64,000 nucleotides of DNA from an uncultured Peptostreptococcaceae bacterium. Lineage in GTDB: Bacteria; Bacillota; Clostridia; Peptostreptococcales; Anaerovoracaceae. The notes under the pieces were generated by a model. The model saw only the letters and a list, made by a program, of their open reading frames with translations. It was not told the origin of the DNA and did not search any database. Positions 23,180 through 31,507 of this stretch are shown in pieces (position 1 is the stretch's first letter; each line of letters starts with the position of its first letter). Position numbers and translations under genes: made by a program. The DNA lies in assembly GCA_910588185.1 (NCBI GenBank), contig CAJUQR010000002.1:252318-316317 (forward strand), written 5' to 3'.

Positions 23180-24085
23180 TCAAGTTTTATTTTTTTCATA
23201 TATTAATTTTGCCTGCTCTGCTACTATTTCTCTCAAATAATCAGGTGAAATTATATCCACTTGTGTTCCAAAAGACAGCAGAAATCCTATCAACCATCCA
23301 TCTTCCGGCATCTCTGCAGAAACGATTAAATCACCATTATCTTGATGCTTTACTTGTGTTTTATCAAATTCATCATAAACTCTATATGCCATTTCTCTCG
23401 GAAAACCAAGTGTAACTTGATTATATTCTCGCTCAAATGAATCTATAGGTCCTAAACACATTGTAAAATCTGGTTTTTCAAAATTCTCATTCAAAATTTC
23501 CAAATCTAAAATACGATTTAACTTGAATGTTCTTATATCACGTTTTTCTGTACAAAATGCTTTTAAATACCACTCTTTTGCTTTGTAAACAAGTTTTAAT
23601 GGCTGTAATGTCCTTTCACTTATGATTTCATAAGAACTGGCATAATGAATTTTAACATTTCTGCACTTAATAACAGCTGACTTAAGCAGTTCAAATTTTT
23701 CATTGTCAAACTGTTTATTACCCCACCTGGAAAAATCCACTTCAAGCCAGTTTTCTGAATTAAGCTGAAATATTGCAGAAAGTTTCTGTAATGTTTGACT
23801 GCTGTTGATATTCTGAGTATTGTTTATGCTCTGCAACGCTGCGAGAATCTCTTGTTTTTCCTCATCTGACAATAACGTCTTATCTAAAACAAAATCATTC
23901 ATCAAACGAATACCGCCGTTTCTGCCTGCTTCCGTATAAATGGGAATACCTTCTCCGCTTAGAGTATCAACATCTCTATAAATTGTTCTGACTGATACCT
24001 CAAACTCTTCTGAAAGTTCAGACGCTGTAGCGTATCCCTTATAAAGCAAATAATATACGATTTTAAACAGTCTGCTCTCATGCAT
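23180..24085 (-). CDS. YafY-type HTH/WYL-domain transcriptional regulator
   Basis: 301 residues. An N-terminal DeoR-type helix-turn-helix (LFKIVYYLLYKGYATASELSEEFEVSVRTIYRDVDTLS) is followed by the GRNGGIRL motif and a central WYL domain (WYLKAFCTEKRDIRTFKLNRI). A C-terminal WCX extension (LIVSAEMPEDGWLIGFLLSFG) ends it. WYL domains sense ligands such as single-stranded nucleic acid or nucleotides and often respond to DNA damage. It faces the same way as the ClbS and radical SAM genes downstream and likely controls them. Confidence 0.9.
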   Translation of the reverse strand: MHESRLFKIVYYLLYKGYATASELSEEFEVSVRTIYRDVDTLSGEGIPIYTEAGRNGGIRLMNDFVLDKTLLSDEEKQEILAALQSINNTQNINSSQTLQKLSAIFQLNSENWLEVDFSRWGNKQFDNEKFELLKSAVIKCRNVKIHYASSYEIISERTLQPLKLVYKAKEWYLKAFCTEKRDIRTFKLNRILDLEILNENFEKPDFTMCLGPIDSFEREYNQVTLGFPREMAYRVYDEFDKTQVKHQDNGDLIVSAEMPEDGWLIGFLLSFGTQVDIISPDYLREIVAEQAKLIYEKNKT

Positions 24086-24116
24086 TGATATTTTCTCCTA
24101 CGAATATAATTAAAAA

Positions 24117-24142
24117 CGACAGAGAACTTAATACCCTGTCGC
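24117..24142 (-). terminator. Terminator of recA
   Basis: CGACAG and CTGTCG arms (extended to GCGACAG on one side) with TTTTTAATT after them on the minus strand, 14 bp past the recA stop. Confidence 0.75.
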
Positions 24143-24155
24143 TTTTATTTTTTTA

Positions 24156-25247
24156 TTACTCAATAACTACGCCATCTTCATCTATAAGCATATCCATTAT
24201 CTCTGAAAAATCTTCCTCGGACACCTCAGGTTCTTTATTATCTTCTGTATTGCCTTTCATTATATCAAGCAGCTTGCTTTCAAGCTCCTCTACAACTTCA
24301 GGATGTTCTTTTAGATATAGTTTAATATTCTCACGTCCTTGTCCTATTCTTTCACCTTTATAACTATACCAAGAACCAGCCTTTTCAAGTAATTTAGCAT
24401 CTACAGCAGAATCGAGGATATCTCCTTCTTTGGAAATGCCTTCCCCATACATTATATCAAATTCAGCTTGCTTAAATGGAGGTGCAACTTTATTCTTGAC
24501 TACTTTAACTTTAGTTCTGTTGCCCATTATATTATCACCTGTTTTAATAGTCTCGCTTTTTCTAACATCTAATCTCATAGATGAATAGAACTTTAAAGCT
24601 CTTCCTCCTGTAGTAACCTCAGGATTACCATAAACCACGCCGACTTTTTCTCTAAGCTGGTTTATAAATATTACACATGTATTTGATTTGTTTATGCTTC
24701 CTGTAATCTTTCTCAATGCTTGCGACATTAAGCGAGCATGAAGACCAACATGGGAATCACCCATATCCCCTTGAATCTCAGCTTTTGGTACTAATGCAGC
24801 AACTGAATCTATTACTATTACATCCAAAGCTCCGCTTCTTACCAGCATATCGCAAATTTCTAAAGCTTGTTCTCCCGTATCAGGCTGTGAAACAAGCAAA
24901 TTCTCAACATCTACGCCAAGATTCTTTGCATATACGGGATCAAGAGCATGTTCAGCATCTATAAATGCCGCTCTTCCTCCTTTTTTTTGAGCTTCTGCAA
25001 CAATATGTAATGTAAGTGTAGTTTTACCTGAAGATTCAGGACCAAATATTTCGATGATTCTTCCCTTAGGTACGCCGCCTATTCCTGTTGCAAGATCCAG
25101 ACTTATTGAACCTGTAGATATGGCTTCTACATTCATCTGTGCGCCTTTCTCTCCAAGTTTCATAATAGAACCCTTGCCGAACTGTTTCTGTATCTGCGCT
25201 AATGCTTCTTCAAGAGCTTTTTCTTTTTCATTTTTATTTACAGCCAT
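24156..25247 (-). CDS. recA: Recombinase RecA
   Basis: 363 residues. Walker A GPESSGKTT at residues 69-77, Walker B VIVIDSVAALVPKAE, the L2 loop FINQLREKVGV...GNPEVTTGGRALKFY, and an acidic C-terminal tail. RecA forms filaments on single-stranded DNA, drives homologous recombination and triggers LexA self-cleavage. A perfect LexA box lies between promoter and ribosome binding site. cinA and pgsA usually lie next to recA in Firmicutes; here a copper-resistance pair is inserted between recA and cinA. Confidence 0.98.
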   Translation of the reverse strand: MAVNKNEKEKALEEALAQIQKQFGKGSIMKLGEKGAQMNVEAISTGSISLDLATGIGGVPKGRIIEIFGPESSGKTTLTLHIVAEAQKKGGRAAFIDAEHALDPVYAKNLGVDVENLLVSQPDTGEQALEICDMLVRSGALDVIVIDSVAALVPKAEIQGDMGDSHVGLHARLMSQALRKITGSINKSNTCVIFINQLREKVGVVYGNPEVTTGGRALKFYSSMRLDVRKSETIKTGDNIMGNRTKVKVVKNKVAPPFKQAEFDIMYGEGISKEGDILDSAVDAKLLEKAGSWYSYKGERIGQGRENIKLYLKEHPEVVEELESKLLDIMKGNTEDNKEPEVSEEDFSEIMDMLIDEDGVVIE

Positions 25248-25264
25248 CTTTTTTCCTCCAAATC

Positions 25265-25276
25265 GAACATTTGTTC
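25265..25276. promoter_or_regulatory. LexA (DinR) box of recA
   Basis: GAAC-ATTT-GTTC matches the Gram-positive SOS operator core GAACnnnnGTTC exactly, with the flanking C of CGAAC also present. It lies just downstream of the recA -10. Confidence 0.85.
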
Positions 25277-25284
25277 TTATTAAT

Positions 25285-25313
25285 ATAATAACTTATATTT
25301 ACTTTTCGGTCAA
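25285..25313 (-). promoter_or_regulatory. recA promoter
   Basis: Minus strand TTGACC (25313-25308), 17-nt spacer, TATTAT (25290-25285), with the LexA box immediately downstream. Confidence 0.65.
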
Positions 25314-25397
25314 GGATTTTTTATATTTTTTCTGTGGAAAATTAATATTTTTATTTTACTTTTTATGGGTGTATTTGTCAACTTTAGCAAGTAAATC

Positions 25398-25432
25398 AAA
25401 TACCCCAAAGAGTATGGCTCCTCAGGGTATTT
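25398..25432 (-). terminator. Terminator downstream of the copper ATPase gene
   Basis: AAATACCC and GGGTATTT arms with a 19-nt loop that can pair further, followed by GATTTACTTG on the minus strand, about 35 bp after the stop. The U-tract is weak. Confidence 0.45.
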
Positions 25433-25466
25433 TCAATGGTATACTTGGATTGTTTATAACTAAAAA

Positions 25467-27995
25467 CTAATTTATTTCAATTACTTTATAGTCTTGGGAT
25501 TCTACTTGATTTTTTAATATTTCATCAGAAATCTCTGCATTAAGTGTTACATATGCCGTTCCCTCACTATGGCTTACTTCAGCTTTGTCAACCTGCTCTA
25601 AAGACTCTAGTGCCTTCTTTACAGCAGCCTCACAGTGTCCGCACATCATTCCTTCGATTTTCATAGTTTTGTTCATAACTTCTGTCTCCTCTTCTTTTTT
25701 CAATTTATTCTTAACTTTATGATCCCCCTTAGAATCATACATTTTAAACAAATTCAACCGTAATGCATTGGAAACTACGCAAAAGCTAGATAAGCTCATT
25801 GCCGCTGCTCCAAACATTGGATTCAGCTGCCATCCAAGCAGCGATATAAAAACTCCGGCAGCCAAAGGTATACCTATTATATTATATATAAACGCCCAGA
25901 ACAAATTTTGATGAATATTCCTAAGAGTAGCTCTACTCAGCCTTATAGCCGCAGGAACATCTAAAAGGCTGCTCTTCATCAAAACTATATCGGCAGCATC
26001 AATAGCCACATCTGTTCCTGCTCCTATAGCTATTCCTATATCAGCTCTTGTTAAAGCAGGTGCATCATTGATGCCATCTCCTACCATGGCCACTTTTCCT
26101 TTTTCTTTAAGGCTGCGTATTACGCTTTCCTTTCCATCAGGTAAAACACCAGCAATTACTTCATCTACACCGGCATCAGCTCCTATGGCATTTGCAGTCT
26201 TTTCATTATCGCCTGTAAGCATTACAACTCTTATTCCCATGTTCTTTATAGCTCTTATTGCTGTATAACTGTCTTCTTTTATGACATCAGCTACCGCTAT
26301 AATACCTAAAAGATTACCTTCACATGCGAAAAACAAAGGTGTTTTACCCATATCTGCAAGTCTCTCAGACTCTTTTGATATGTCTTCCGTAATATGGGCC
26401 AAATCTTTTATAAACTTATAATTTCCTCCGCTTACTTTCTTGCCTTTTAAAACTGCCTCAAGACCATTTCCCGGCAAAGCCTTAAAATCAGATACTTCTT
26501 CAGCTTTTATACCCTCATATAAAGCTTTTCTCAATATAGCTTTTGCAAGAGGATGCTCACTTTTTGATTCTAGCGCATATGCCATTTTCATAAGCTCATC
26601 TTCCGAAATGCCATCTGCCGGAATAATATCTGTAACTGTAGGTTCTCCCGATGTTATAGTTCCGGTTTTATCCAATACTACTATCTGCACTTTTCCTGTT
26701 TCTTCAAGAGAAACTGCATTTTTAAACAATATTCCGTTCTTCGCACCCATTCCGTTGCCTACCATAATAGCTACGGGAGTTGCAAGTCCCAATGCACACG
26801 GACAACTTATTACCAAGACAGATATTCCCCTTGCCAAAGCAAATCCTATTTCTTCTCCTAAAAGAAGCCATGCTACTATCGTTACAAGCGAAATAGCTAT
26901 TACAATTGGTACAAAAACTCCTGAAACTTTATCTGCAATCTTAGCAATGGGAGCTTTAGTTGCCGCTGCATCGCTTACCATCTGTATGATCTGTGAAAGA
27001 GTTGTATCTTCCCCTACCCTTGTAGCTTCACACTTTATAAAGCCGGACTGATTGAGAGTAGCCGCTGAAACCATGTCTCCTTTAGACTTATCTACAGGAA
27101 TACTCTCACCTGTAAGCGCTGATTCATTAACAGCACTGTTGCCTTGAACTACAACTCCATCCACAGGAATATTTTCTCCCGGTCTTACTACAAATAAATC
27201 ACCCTTTTTAACCTGCTGAACTGGCACTTCTGTCTCTTTTCCGTCTTTAATTATAACAGCAGTCTTAGGCGCCAACTTCATCAAACTTTTAAGAGCATCT
27301 GTAGTTCTTCCTTTAGAACGTGCCTCAAGCATTTTTCCTACAGTAATAAGCGCCAATATCATTGCAGCTGACTCAAAATAGAATTCATGCATATAATGCA
27401 TTACAGCTTGGTGATCGCCTTTCATCTGTGCATCGGTCATGGCAAAAAGAGCTACAGTACTGTATCCAAAAGCCGCAGCCGAACCAAGCGCCACCAACGT
27501 ATCCATATTAGGCGCTCTATGCCATAAGCTTTTAAATCCACTTATAAAAAACTTTTGATTTATTACCATGACAATTCCTGAAAGCAACATCTGTAATATT
27601 CCCATGGCAACATGATTATTTTCAATAAATGACGGTGCCGGCCAGCCCCACATCATGGTTCCCATAGAAAAATACATAAGCACTATCAAAAATGTCACTG
27701 AGGCAAACAATCGTTGTTTCAAGACGGGAGTCTCCCTGTCCTTAAGTATATCATCCTCAACATTAACGCTTCCCTGACTATCTTCGGTAGTTTTTGCATG
27801 TTTTAGCGTTGCTCCGTATCCTGCTTCTTCAACTGCCCTTATTATTTCGGCAGAAGACACAGAACCTTCTACACCCATGGAATTTGTAAGTAAGCTAACA
27901 GAGCATGAATCAACACCCGCAAGCTTTGATACTGCTTTTTCAACTCGTGCGCTGCATGCTGCACAACTCATACCTGTTACATTGTATTGTTCCAT
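25467..27995 (-). CDS. copA: Copper-exporting P1B-type ATPase with CopZ-like C-terminal domain
   Basis: 842 residues. The N-terminal heavy-metal-associated domain has GMSCAAC at residues 8-14. Eight transmembrane helices include the CPC motif (VISCPCALGLATPVAIM). The actuator has the TGES loop, the P-domain DKTGTITSGEP and the hinge GDGINDAPAL. After the last helix a linker leads to a second HMA domain at about 772-842 (MKIEGMMCGHCEAAVKKALE). That domain looks like the chaperone CopZ, normally a separate gene. The enzyme exports Cu(I). csoR lies 9 nt upstream and a CsoR operator precedes both. Confidence 0.96.
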   Translation of the reverse strand: MEQYNVTGMSCAACSARVEKAVSKLAGVDSCSVSLLTNSMGVEGSVSSAEIIRAVEEAGYGATLKHAKTTEDSQGSVNVEDDILKDRETPVLKQRLFASVTFLIVLMYFSMGTMMWGWPAPSFIENNHVAMGILQMLLSGIVMVINQKFFISGFKSLWHRAPNMDTLVALGSAAAFGYSTVALFAMTDAQMKGDHQAVMHYMHEFYFESAAMILALITVGKMLEARSKGRTTDALKSLMKLAPKTAVIIKDGKETEVPVQQVKKGDLFVVRPGENIPVDGVVVQGNSAVNESALTGESIPVDKSKGDMVSAATLNQSGFIKCEATRVGEDTTLSQIIQMVSDAAATKAPIAKIADKVSGVFVPIVIAISLVTIVAWLLLGEEIGFALARGISVLVISCPCALGLATPVAIMVGNGMGAKNGILFKNAVSLEETGKVQIVVLDKTGTITSGEPTVTDIIPADGISEDELMKMAYALESKSEHPLAKAILRKALYEGIKAEEVSDFKALPGNGLEAVLKGKKVSGGNYKFIKDLAHITEDISKESERLADMGKTPLFFACEGNLLGIIAVADVIKEDSYTAIRAIKNMGIRVVMLTGDNEKTANAIGADAGVDEVIAGVLPDGKESVIRSLKEKGKVAMVGDGINDAPALTRADIGIAIGAGTDVAIDAADIVLMKSSLLDVPAAIRLSRATLRNIHQNLFWAFIYNIIGIPLAAGVFISLLGWQLNPMFGAAAMSLSSFCVVSNALRLNLFKMYDSKGDHKVKNKLKKEEETEVMNKTMKIEGMMCGHCEAAVKKALESLEQVDKAEVSHSEGTAYVTLNAEISDEILKNQVESQDYKVIEIN

Positions 27996-28004
27996 CTATC
28001 TCTC

Positions 28005-28313
28005 CTATTTCATCAATTTTTGAAGTGTGACTACCAGATCATCTATAACTTCATCATCTCCATTTTTTACCCCTGTAGCTACACAGCCTTTTATATGACT
28101 TGCTATTAATTCCTTATTAAACGCATTAATAGCTGCATTTACTGCTGCTGACTGCATCAAAATGTCTGTGCAATAGTCATTTTTTTCGACCATTCCTTTG
28201 ATTCCTCTTATCTGACCTTCTATACGATTAAGGCGATGTATCAGCTTCTTTCGTTCTTCTTCAGTTCTCATTGTAGTTTTTTTATTATCTATATTTTTCT
28301 CTTTATTATCCAT
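28005..28313 (-). CDS. csoR: CsoR-family copper-sensing repressor
   Basis: 102 residues. The all-helical DUF156 core (LIHRLNRIEGQIRGIKGMV) contains the Cys-His-Cys copper ligands: Cys in NDYCTDIL, His and Cys in SHIKGCV. CsoR releases its operator when Cu(I) binds. The gene is followed by copA and preceded by a perfect GGGGTAT-type palindrome at 28335-28357. RcnR/FrmR relatives lack this exact ligand set, so copper sensing is the best reading. Confidence 0.94.
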   Translation of the reverse strand: MDNKEKNIDNKKTTMRTEEERKKLIHRLNRIEGQIRGIKGMVEKNDYCTDILMQSAAVNAAINAFNKELIASHIKGCVATGVKNGDDEVIDDLVVTLQKLMK

Positions 28314-28334
28314 TTAATTCTCCTTATATAAAAA

Positions 28335-28357
28335 ATTATACCCCATAGGGGTATAAT
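28335..28357. promoter_or_regulatory. CsoR operator
   Basis: ATTATACCCC-ATA-GGGGTATAAT is a perfect 10-bp inverted repeat with a 3-bp centre, matching the CsoR consensus (TACCCC-GGGGTA type). It lies between the -10 and the csoR start. Confidence 0.88.
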
Positions 28358-28359
28358 TA

Positions 28360-28388
28360 ATCATACTTGATATATTTATTTTTGTCAA
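28360..28388 (-). promoter_or_regulatory. csoR-copA promoter
   Basis: Minus strand TTGACA (28388-28383), 17-nt spacer, TATGAT (28365-28360), directly followed by the CsoR operator. Confidence 0.7.
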
Positions 28389-28414
28389 TACTTTTGATTG
28401 CTTTGACAAAGCGG

Positions 28415-29647
28415 TTATTTTATTCTCTTATAAATCTGCCAAAGCATATTAAGCACAGCATAATCCCTATTCCAGCGTCTGCTGACGTCTCTGTACTGTG
28501 ACTTTACAGCAGTGACTTTGCCCTCATATGCTATGCCTATGTAAACAAGCCCTACAGGTTTTTCTTCTGTTCCGCCTCCGGGACCTGCAATACCTGTAAC
28601 AGATATGCATAAATCAGAACCTGTTTTCTTTTGAAGTCCTGCTGACATTTCACAGGCTGTCTCTTCACTTACTGCTCCGAATTTATCAAGAGTCTCTGCT
28701 TTTACTCCCAGCTCCTCAATCTTCGCTCTGTTACTGTAAGTAACTATTCCTCTATCAAATATGGATGAAATCCCCGGAATATCTGTAAGAGCGCCTGCAA
28801 AAAGTCCGCCTGTACATGACTCTGCACAAGATACCGATATATTTTTTTCTATGAGCATTTTGCCTACCACATCTATAAGCTCTTCGTCATTACAACTATA
28901 TACAAAGTTTCCGATTATATCAAGAACCTTGGCTTCCATATGGGAAACGGCTTCTTTGGCTTCTTCCAAAGTAGCTCTTTTTGATGCTATTCTAAGACTG
29001 CATTCTCCTTCTTTTGCATATGTGGCAATAGTAGGATCTGTCTGTCCGTTTATCAGAGGCAGCAGCACAGTCTCCATTTTTGACTCTCCAAGATCAAAAG
29101 CACGAAGAATCTTATAATATATAACACTGTCCTGCATTTTTTCCAATCGAGGTTTAACTTGCTTTTTAAACATATTAGTCATCTCTCTTGGAGGTCCGGG
29201 CATTGCTATTATTATCTTTCCATCTTTTTCAAGCCAGAATCCGGGAGCAGTTCCCTGGTCATTAGGCAGTGGAATAGCTTTTGACGGCATATTAGCCTGC
29301 TTAAGGTTATTTTCAGACATATGTCTACCCATCTCTTCATACTTACCTAATAAATCCTTAAGACATTGTTCATTTTGAACTATTTCATCGCCCATAGCCT
29401 TGGCTATGACTTCTTTAGTCAAATCATCCTGAGTAGGACCAAGTCCTCCCGTGGTTATTACCATATCACAATCGTGAAAAGCGAAATGAATCAAATCTTC
29501 AAGTCGTTTAGGATTATCTCCAACGCTGTAATGATACATTACATCATATCCTAAGTTGTTAAGTTCCTGAGAGAGAAATGCCGCATTGGTATTTACAATC
29601 TGTCCGAAAAGTATTTCTGTCCCAACAGTAAGAAGTGCTGTTTTCAT
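28415..29647 (-). CDS. cinA: CinA family protein (MoaB-like domain plus NMN deamidase domain)
   Basis: 410 residues. The N-terminal MoaB/MogA-like domain has VGTEILFGQIVNTNAAFLS and MVITTGGLGPTQDDLTKE. The C-terminal PncC/CinA amidase domain has AESCTGGLFAGALTDIPGIS and SVTGIAGPGGGTEEKPVGLVYIG. CinA is involved in pyridine nucleotide recycling (ADP-ribose and NMN hydrolysis) and was named for induction with competence. It is the last gene of the ftsK-rimO-pgsA-cinA run and starts 13 nt after pgsA ends. Confidence 0.95.
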   Translation of the reverse strand: MKTALLTVGTEILFGQIVNTNAAFLSQELNNLGYDVMYHYSVGDNPKRLEDLIHFAFHDCDMVITTGGLGPTQDDLTKEVIAKAMGDEIVQNEQCLKDLLGKYEEMGRHMSENNLKQANMPSKAIPLPNDQGTAPGFWLEKDGKIIIAMPGPPREMTNMFKKQVKPRLEKMQDSVIYYKILRAFDLGESKMETVLLPLINGQTDPTIATYAKEGECSLRIASKRATLEEAKEAVSHMEAKVLDIIGNFVYSCNDEELIDVVGKMLIEKNISVSCAESCTGGLFAGALTDIPGISSIFDRGIVTYSNRAKIEELGVKAETLDKFGAVSEETACEMSAGLQKKTGSDLCISVTGIAGPGGGTEEKPVGLVYIGIAYEGKVTAVKSQYRDVSRRWNRDYAVLNMLWQIYKRIK

Positions 29648-29659
29648 CGTGTAAGTCTC

Positions 29660-30190
29660 CTATTTAATCGAAAAAATTTGTCTGTTCTTCCATACATATT
29701 CTATTCCTGAATATACAGTCATGATAAGCGACGCCCAAAGGAACCCTTGTGCTCCATACCAAAGAAGTTCAAAATCAGGAAATGCCGGAACTAATAACAG
29801 TAAACAAACAGCTATCATTTGAAGCACTGTCTTAATTTTGCCGCTCATTCCGGCAGCTATGACAGTCCCCTCAGATGCAGCTACTGTTCTCATGCCTGCA
29901 ACAGTAAACTCTCTCGCTAAGATAATTATAAGCATCCAAGCAGGCACAAGAAAAGGAATCATAAGGCATAATGCCGAATAAACCAAAACTTTATCCGCCA
30001 GCGGATCCATTATCTTGCCGAAGTTTGTTACAAGATTATATTTGCGCGCGATCTTACCATCAAGCATATCCGTAAAAGATGCTGCAACAAATATAAAAAA
30101 TGCTGCGATATACCACTCTAAATAATAGGCCCCTATAAAAAACGGTACTGCAATTACTCTTGCAATAGTCAATTTATTAGGTAAATTCAT
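29660..30190 (-). CDS. pgsA: CDP-diacylglycerol-glycerol-3-phosphate 3-phosphatidyltransferase
   Basis: 176 residues with about five membrane helices. The CDP-alcohol phosphotransferase motif is intact: DMLDGKIARKYNLVTNFGKI then MDPLADK (D..DG..AR........G...D...D). PgsA makes phosphatidylglycerol phosphate, the first step to phosphatidylglycerol and cardiolipin. It begins 2 nt after the rimO stop with GGAGG in the overlap, so it is cotranslated with the upstream genes. Confidence 0.95.
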   Translation of the reverse strand: MNLPNKLTIARVIAVPFFIGAYYLEWYIAAFFIFVAASFTDMLDGKIARKYNLVTNFGKIMDPLADKVLVYSALCLMIPFLVPAWMLIIILAREFTVAGMRTVAASEGTVIAAGMSGKIKTVLQMIAVCLLLLVPAFPDFELLWYGAQGFLWASLIMTVYSGIEYVWKNRQIFSIK

Positions 30191-30192
30191 GT

Positions 30193-31503
30193 TTATACCT
30201 CCATACCTGTCAAATCATAATCAAATGCATCCAAAATTTTTACCTTTACTATCATACCAGGTTTAAGCTCCCTTTGTGAATCAAATATAACTGAATTATC
30301 TATTTCAGGAGCATCATACTTAGTTCTTCCTATGTAACTTCCCGTCTCGTCTTGCTCCTCTACCAAAACCTCCAGAATCTCCCCTATCTTCTGTTTGTTT
30401 CCTTCTAGTGAAATATCAAGCTGTCTCCTCATAATAGCATCAACTCGCTGGTCTTTTATATCCTGCTTAATCTGGTTTTCCATTTCACCGGCAGGCGTAT
30501 TCTCTTCTTGAGAATAGGCAAACACACCGAGCCGGTCGAATTTAATCTCATCAACAAAGTCTAAAAGGCATTCAAAGTCTTCTTCAGTTTCTCCGGGGAA
30601 ACCTGTAATCAACGTAGTTCTAATGTGTATATCAGGTATAGCACTCTTTAGCTTAGTTATTGTCTCTCTTATGGACTTCTCCGTAGAACGACGTCTCATA
30701 GCTTTAAGCACACTATCACTGGAATGTTGAATAGGAATATCAATATAATGACATATTTTCTCTTCCGAAGCCATGACTTCAATAAGTTCATCGGTAATTC
30801 TATCCTCATAGCAATACATCAAACGAATCCATCTTATTCCGTTTATATTACATAGCTCCTTTAATAACTCAGGAAGAGCTAACTTGCCATAGATATCCTT
30901 TCCGTAAAGAGTTACATCTTGCGCTATTAGAATAAGCTCTTTGCATCCTCTTGAAGCAAGCCATTTTGCTTCATCGATCACATCTTCACGCCTTTTGCTT
31001 CTGAAATGTCCTCTTATATCAGGAATAACACAATATGCGCACCTGTTATCACACCCTTCTGCAATTTTTAAAGTTGCAGTATAAGGATTATTCTCCAATA
31101 CCCTTGGTAACTTCTCAAGTATATCATCAGGACATTCCATTACTTGATTCTTACTGACCTGGTCTAGGTTTTCTAAAATTTCAGGTAGTTTTTTATATTC
31201 GTTAACTCCTAAGAAACAATCTACCTCAGGCATTTCTAAAACTAAATCACTGCTGTATCTTTGTGACAAACATCCAGAGACAATAAGACTTTTACCGTAA
31301 ACTTTATATTCCGCTAATTCAAAAATTCTCTCTATAGACTCTTTTTTAGCATCATTTATAAAACCGCATGTATTCAAGATTATCACATCTGATTGCTCTA
31401 TACTATCAGTAATATCTATCCCGGATTCCTGCAAAATACCTTTGGCTACCTGAGTATCATTGAAATTTTTAGGACAACCAAGCGTCTCCATATATACTTT
31501 CAT
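30193..31503 (-). CDS. rimO: Ribosomal protein S12 methylthiotransferase RimO
   Basis: 436 residues from ATG 31503, 4 nt after the ftsK stop (CGAGGAA upstream). The UPF0004 domain has METLGCPKNFNDTQVAKG and LNTCGFINDAKKES. The radical SAM cluster is in EGCDNRCAYCVIPDIRG, and a TRAM domain ends the protein. The specific GCPKN..D motif and the RGHFRSKRRED stretch distinguish RimO from MiaB. It carries out beta-methylthiolation of an aspartate in ribosomal protein S12 using two [4Fe-4S] clusters. Confidence 0.95.
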   Translation of the reverse strand: MKVYMETLGCPKNFNDTQVAKGILQESGIDITDSIEQSDVIILNTCGFINDAKKESIERIFELAEYKVYGKSLIVSGCLSQRYSSDLVLEMPEVDCFLGVNEYKKLPEILENLDQVSKNQVMECPDDILEKLPRVLENNPYTATLKIAEGCDNRCAYCVIPDIRGHFRSKRREDVIDEAKWLASRGCKELILIAQDVTLYGKDIYGKLALPELLKELCNINGIRWIRLMYCYEDRITDELIEVMASEEKICHYIDIPIQHSSDSVLKAMRRRSTEKSIRETITKLKSAIPDIHIRTTLITGFPGETEEDFECLLDFVDEIKFDRLGVFAYSQEENTPAGEMENQIKQDIKDQRVDAIMRRQLDISLEGNKQKIGEILEVLVEEQDETGSYIGRTKYDAPEIDNSVIFDSQRELKPGMIVKVKILDAFDYDLTGMEV

Positions 31504-31507
31504 AAAT

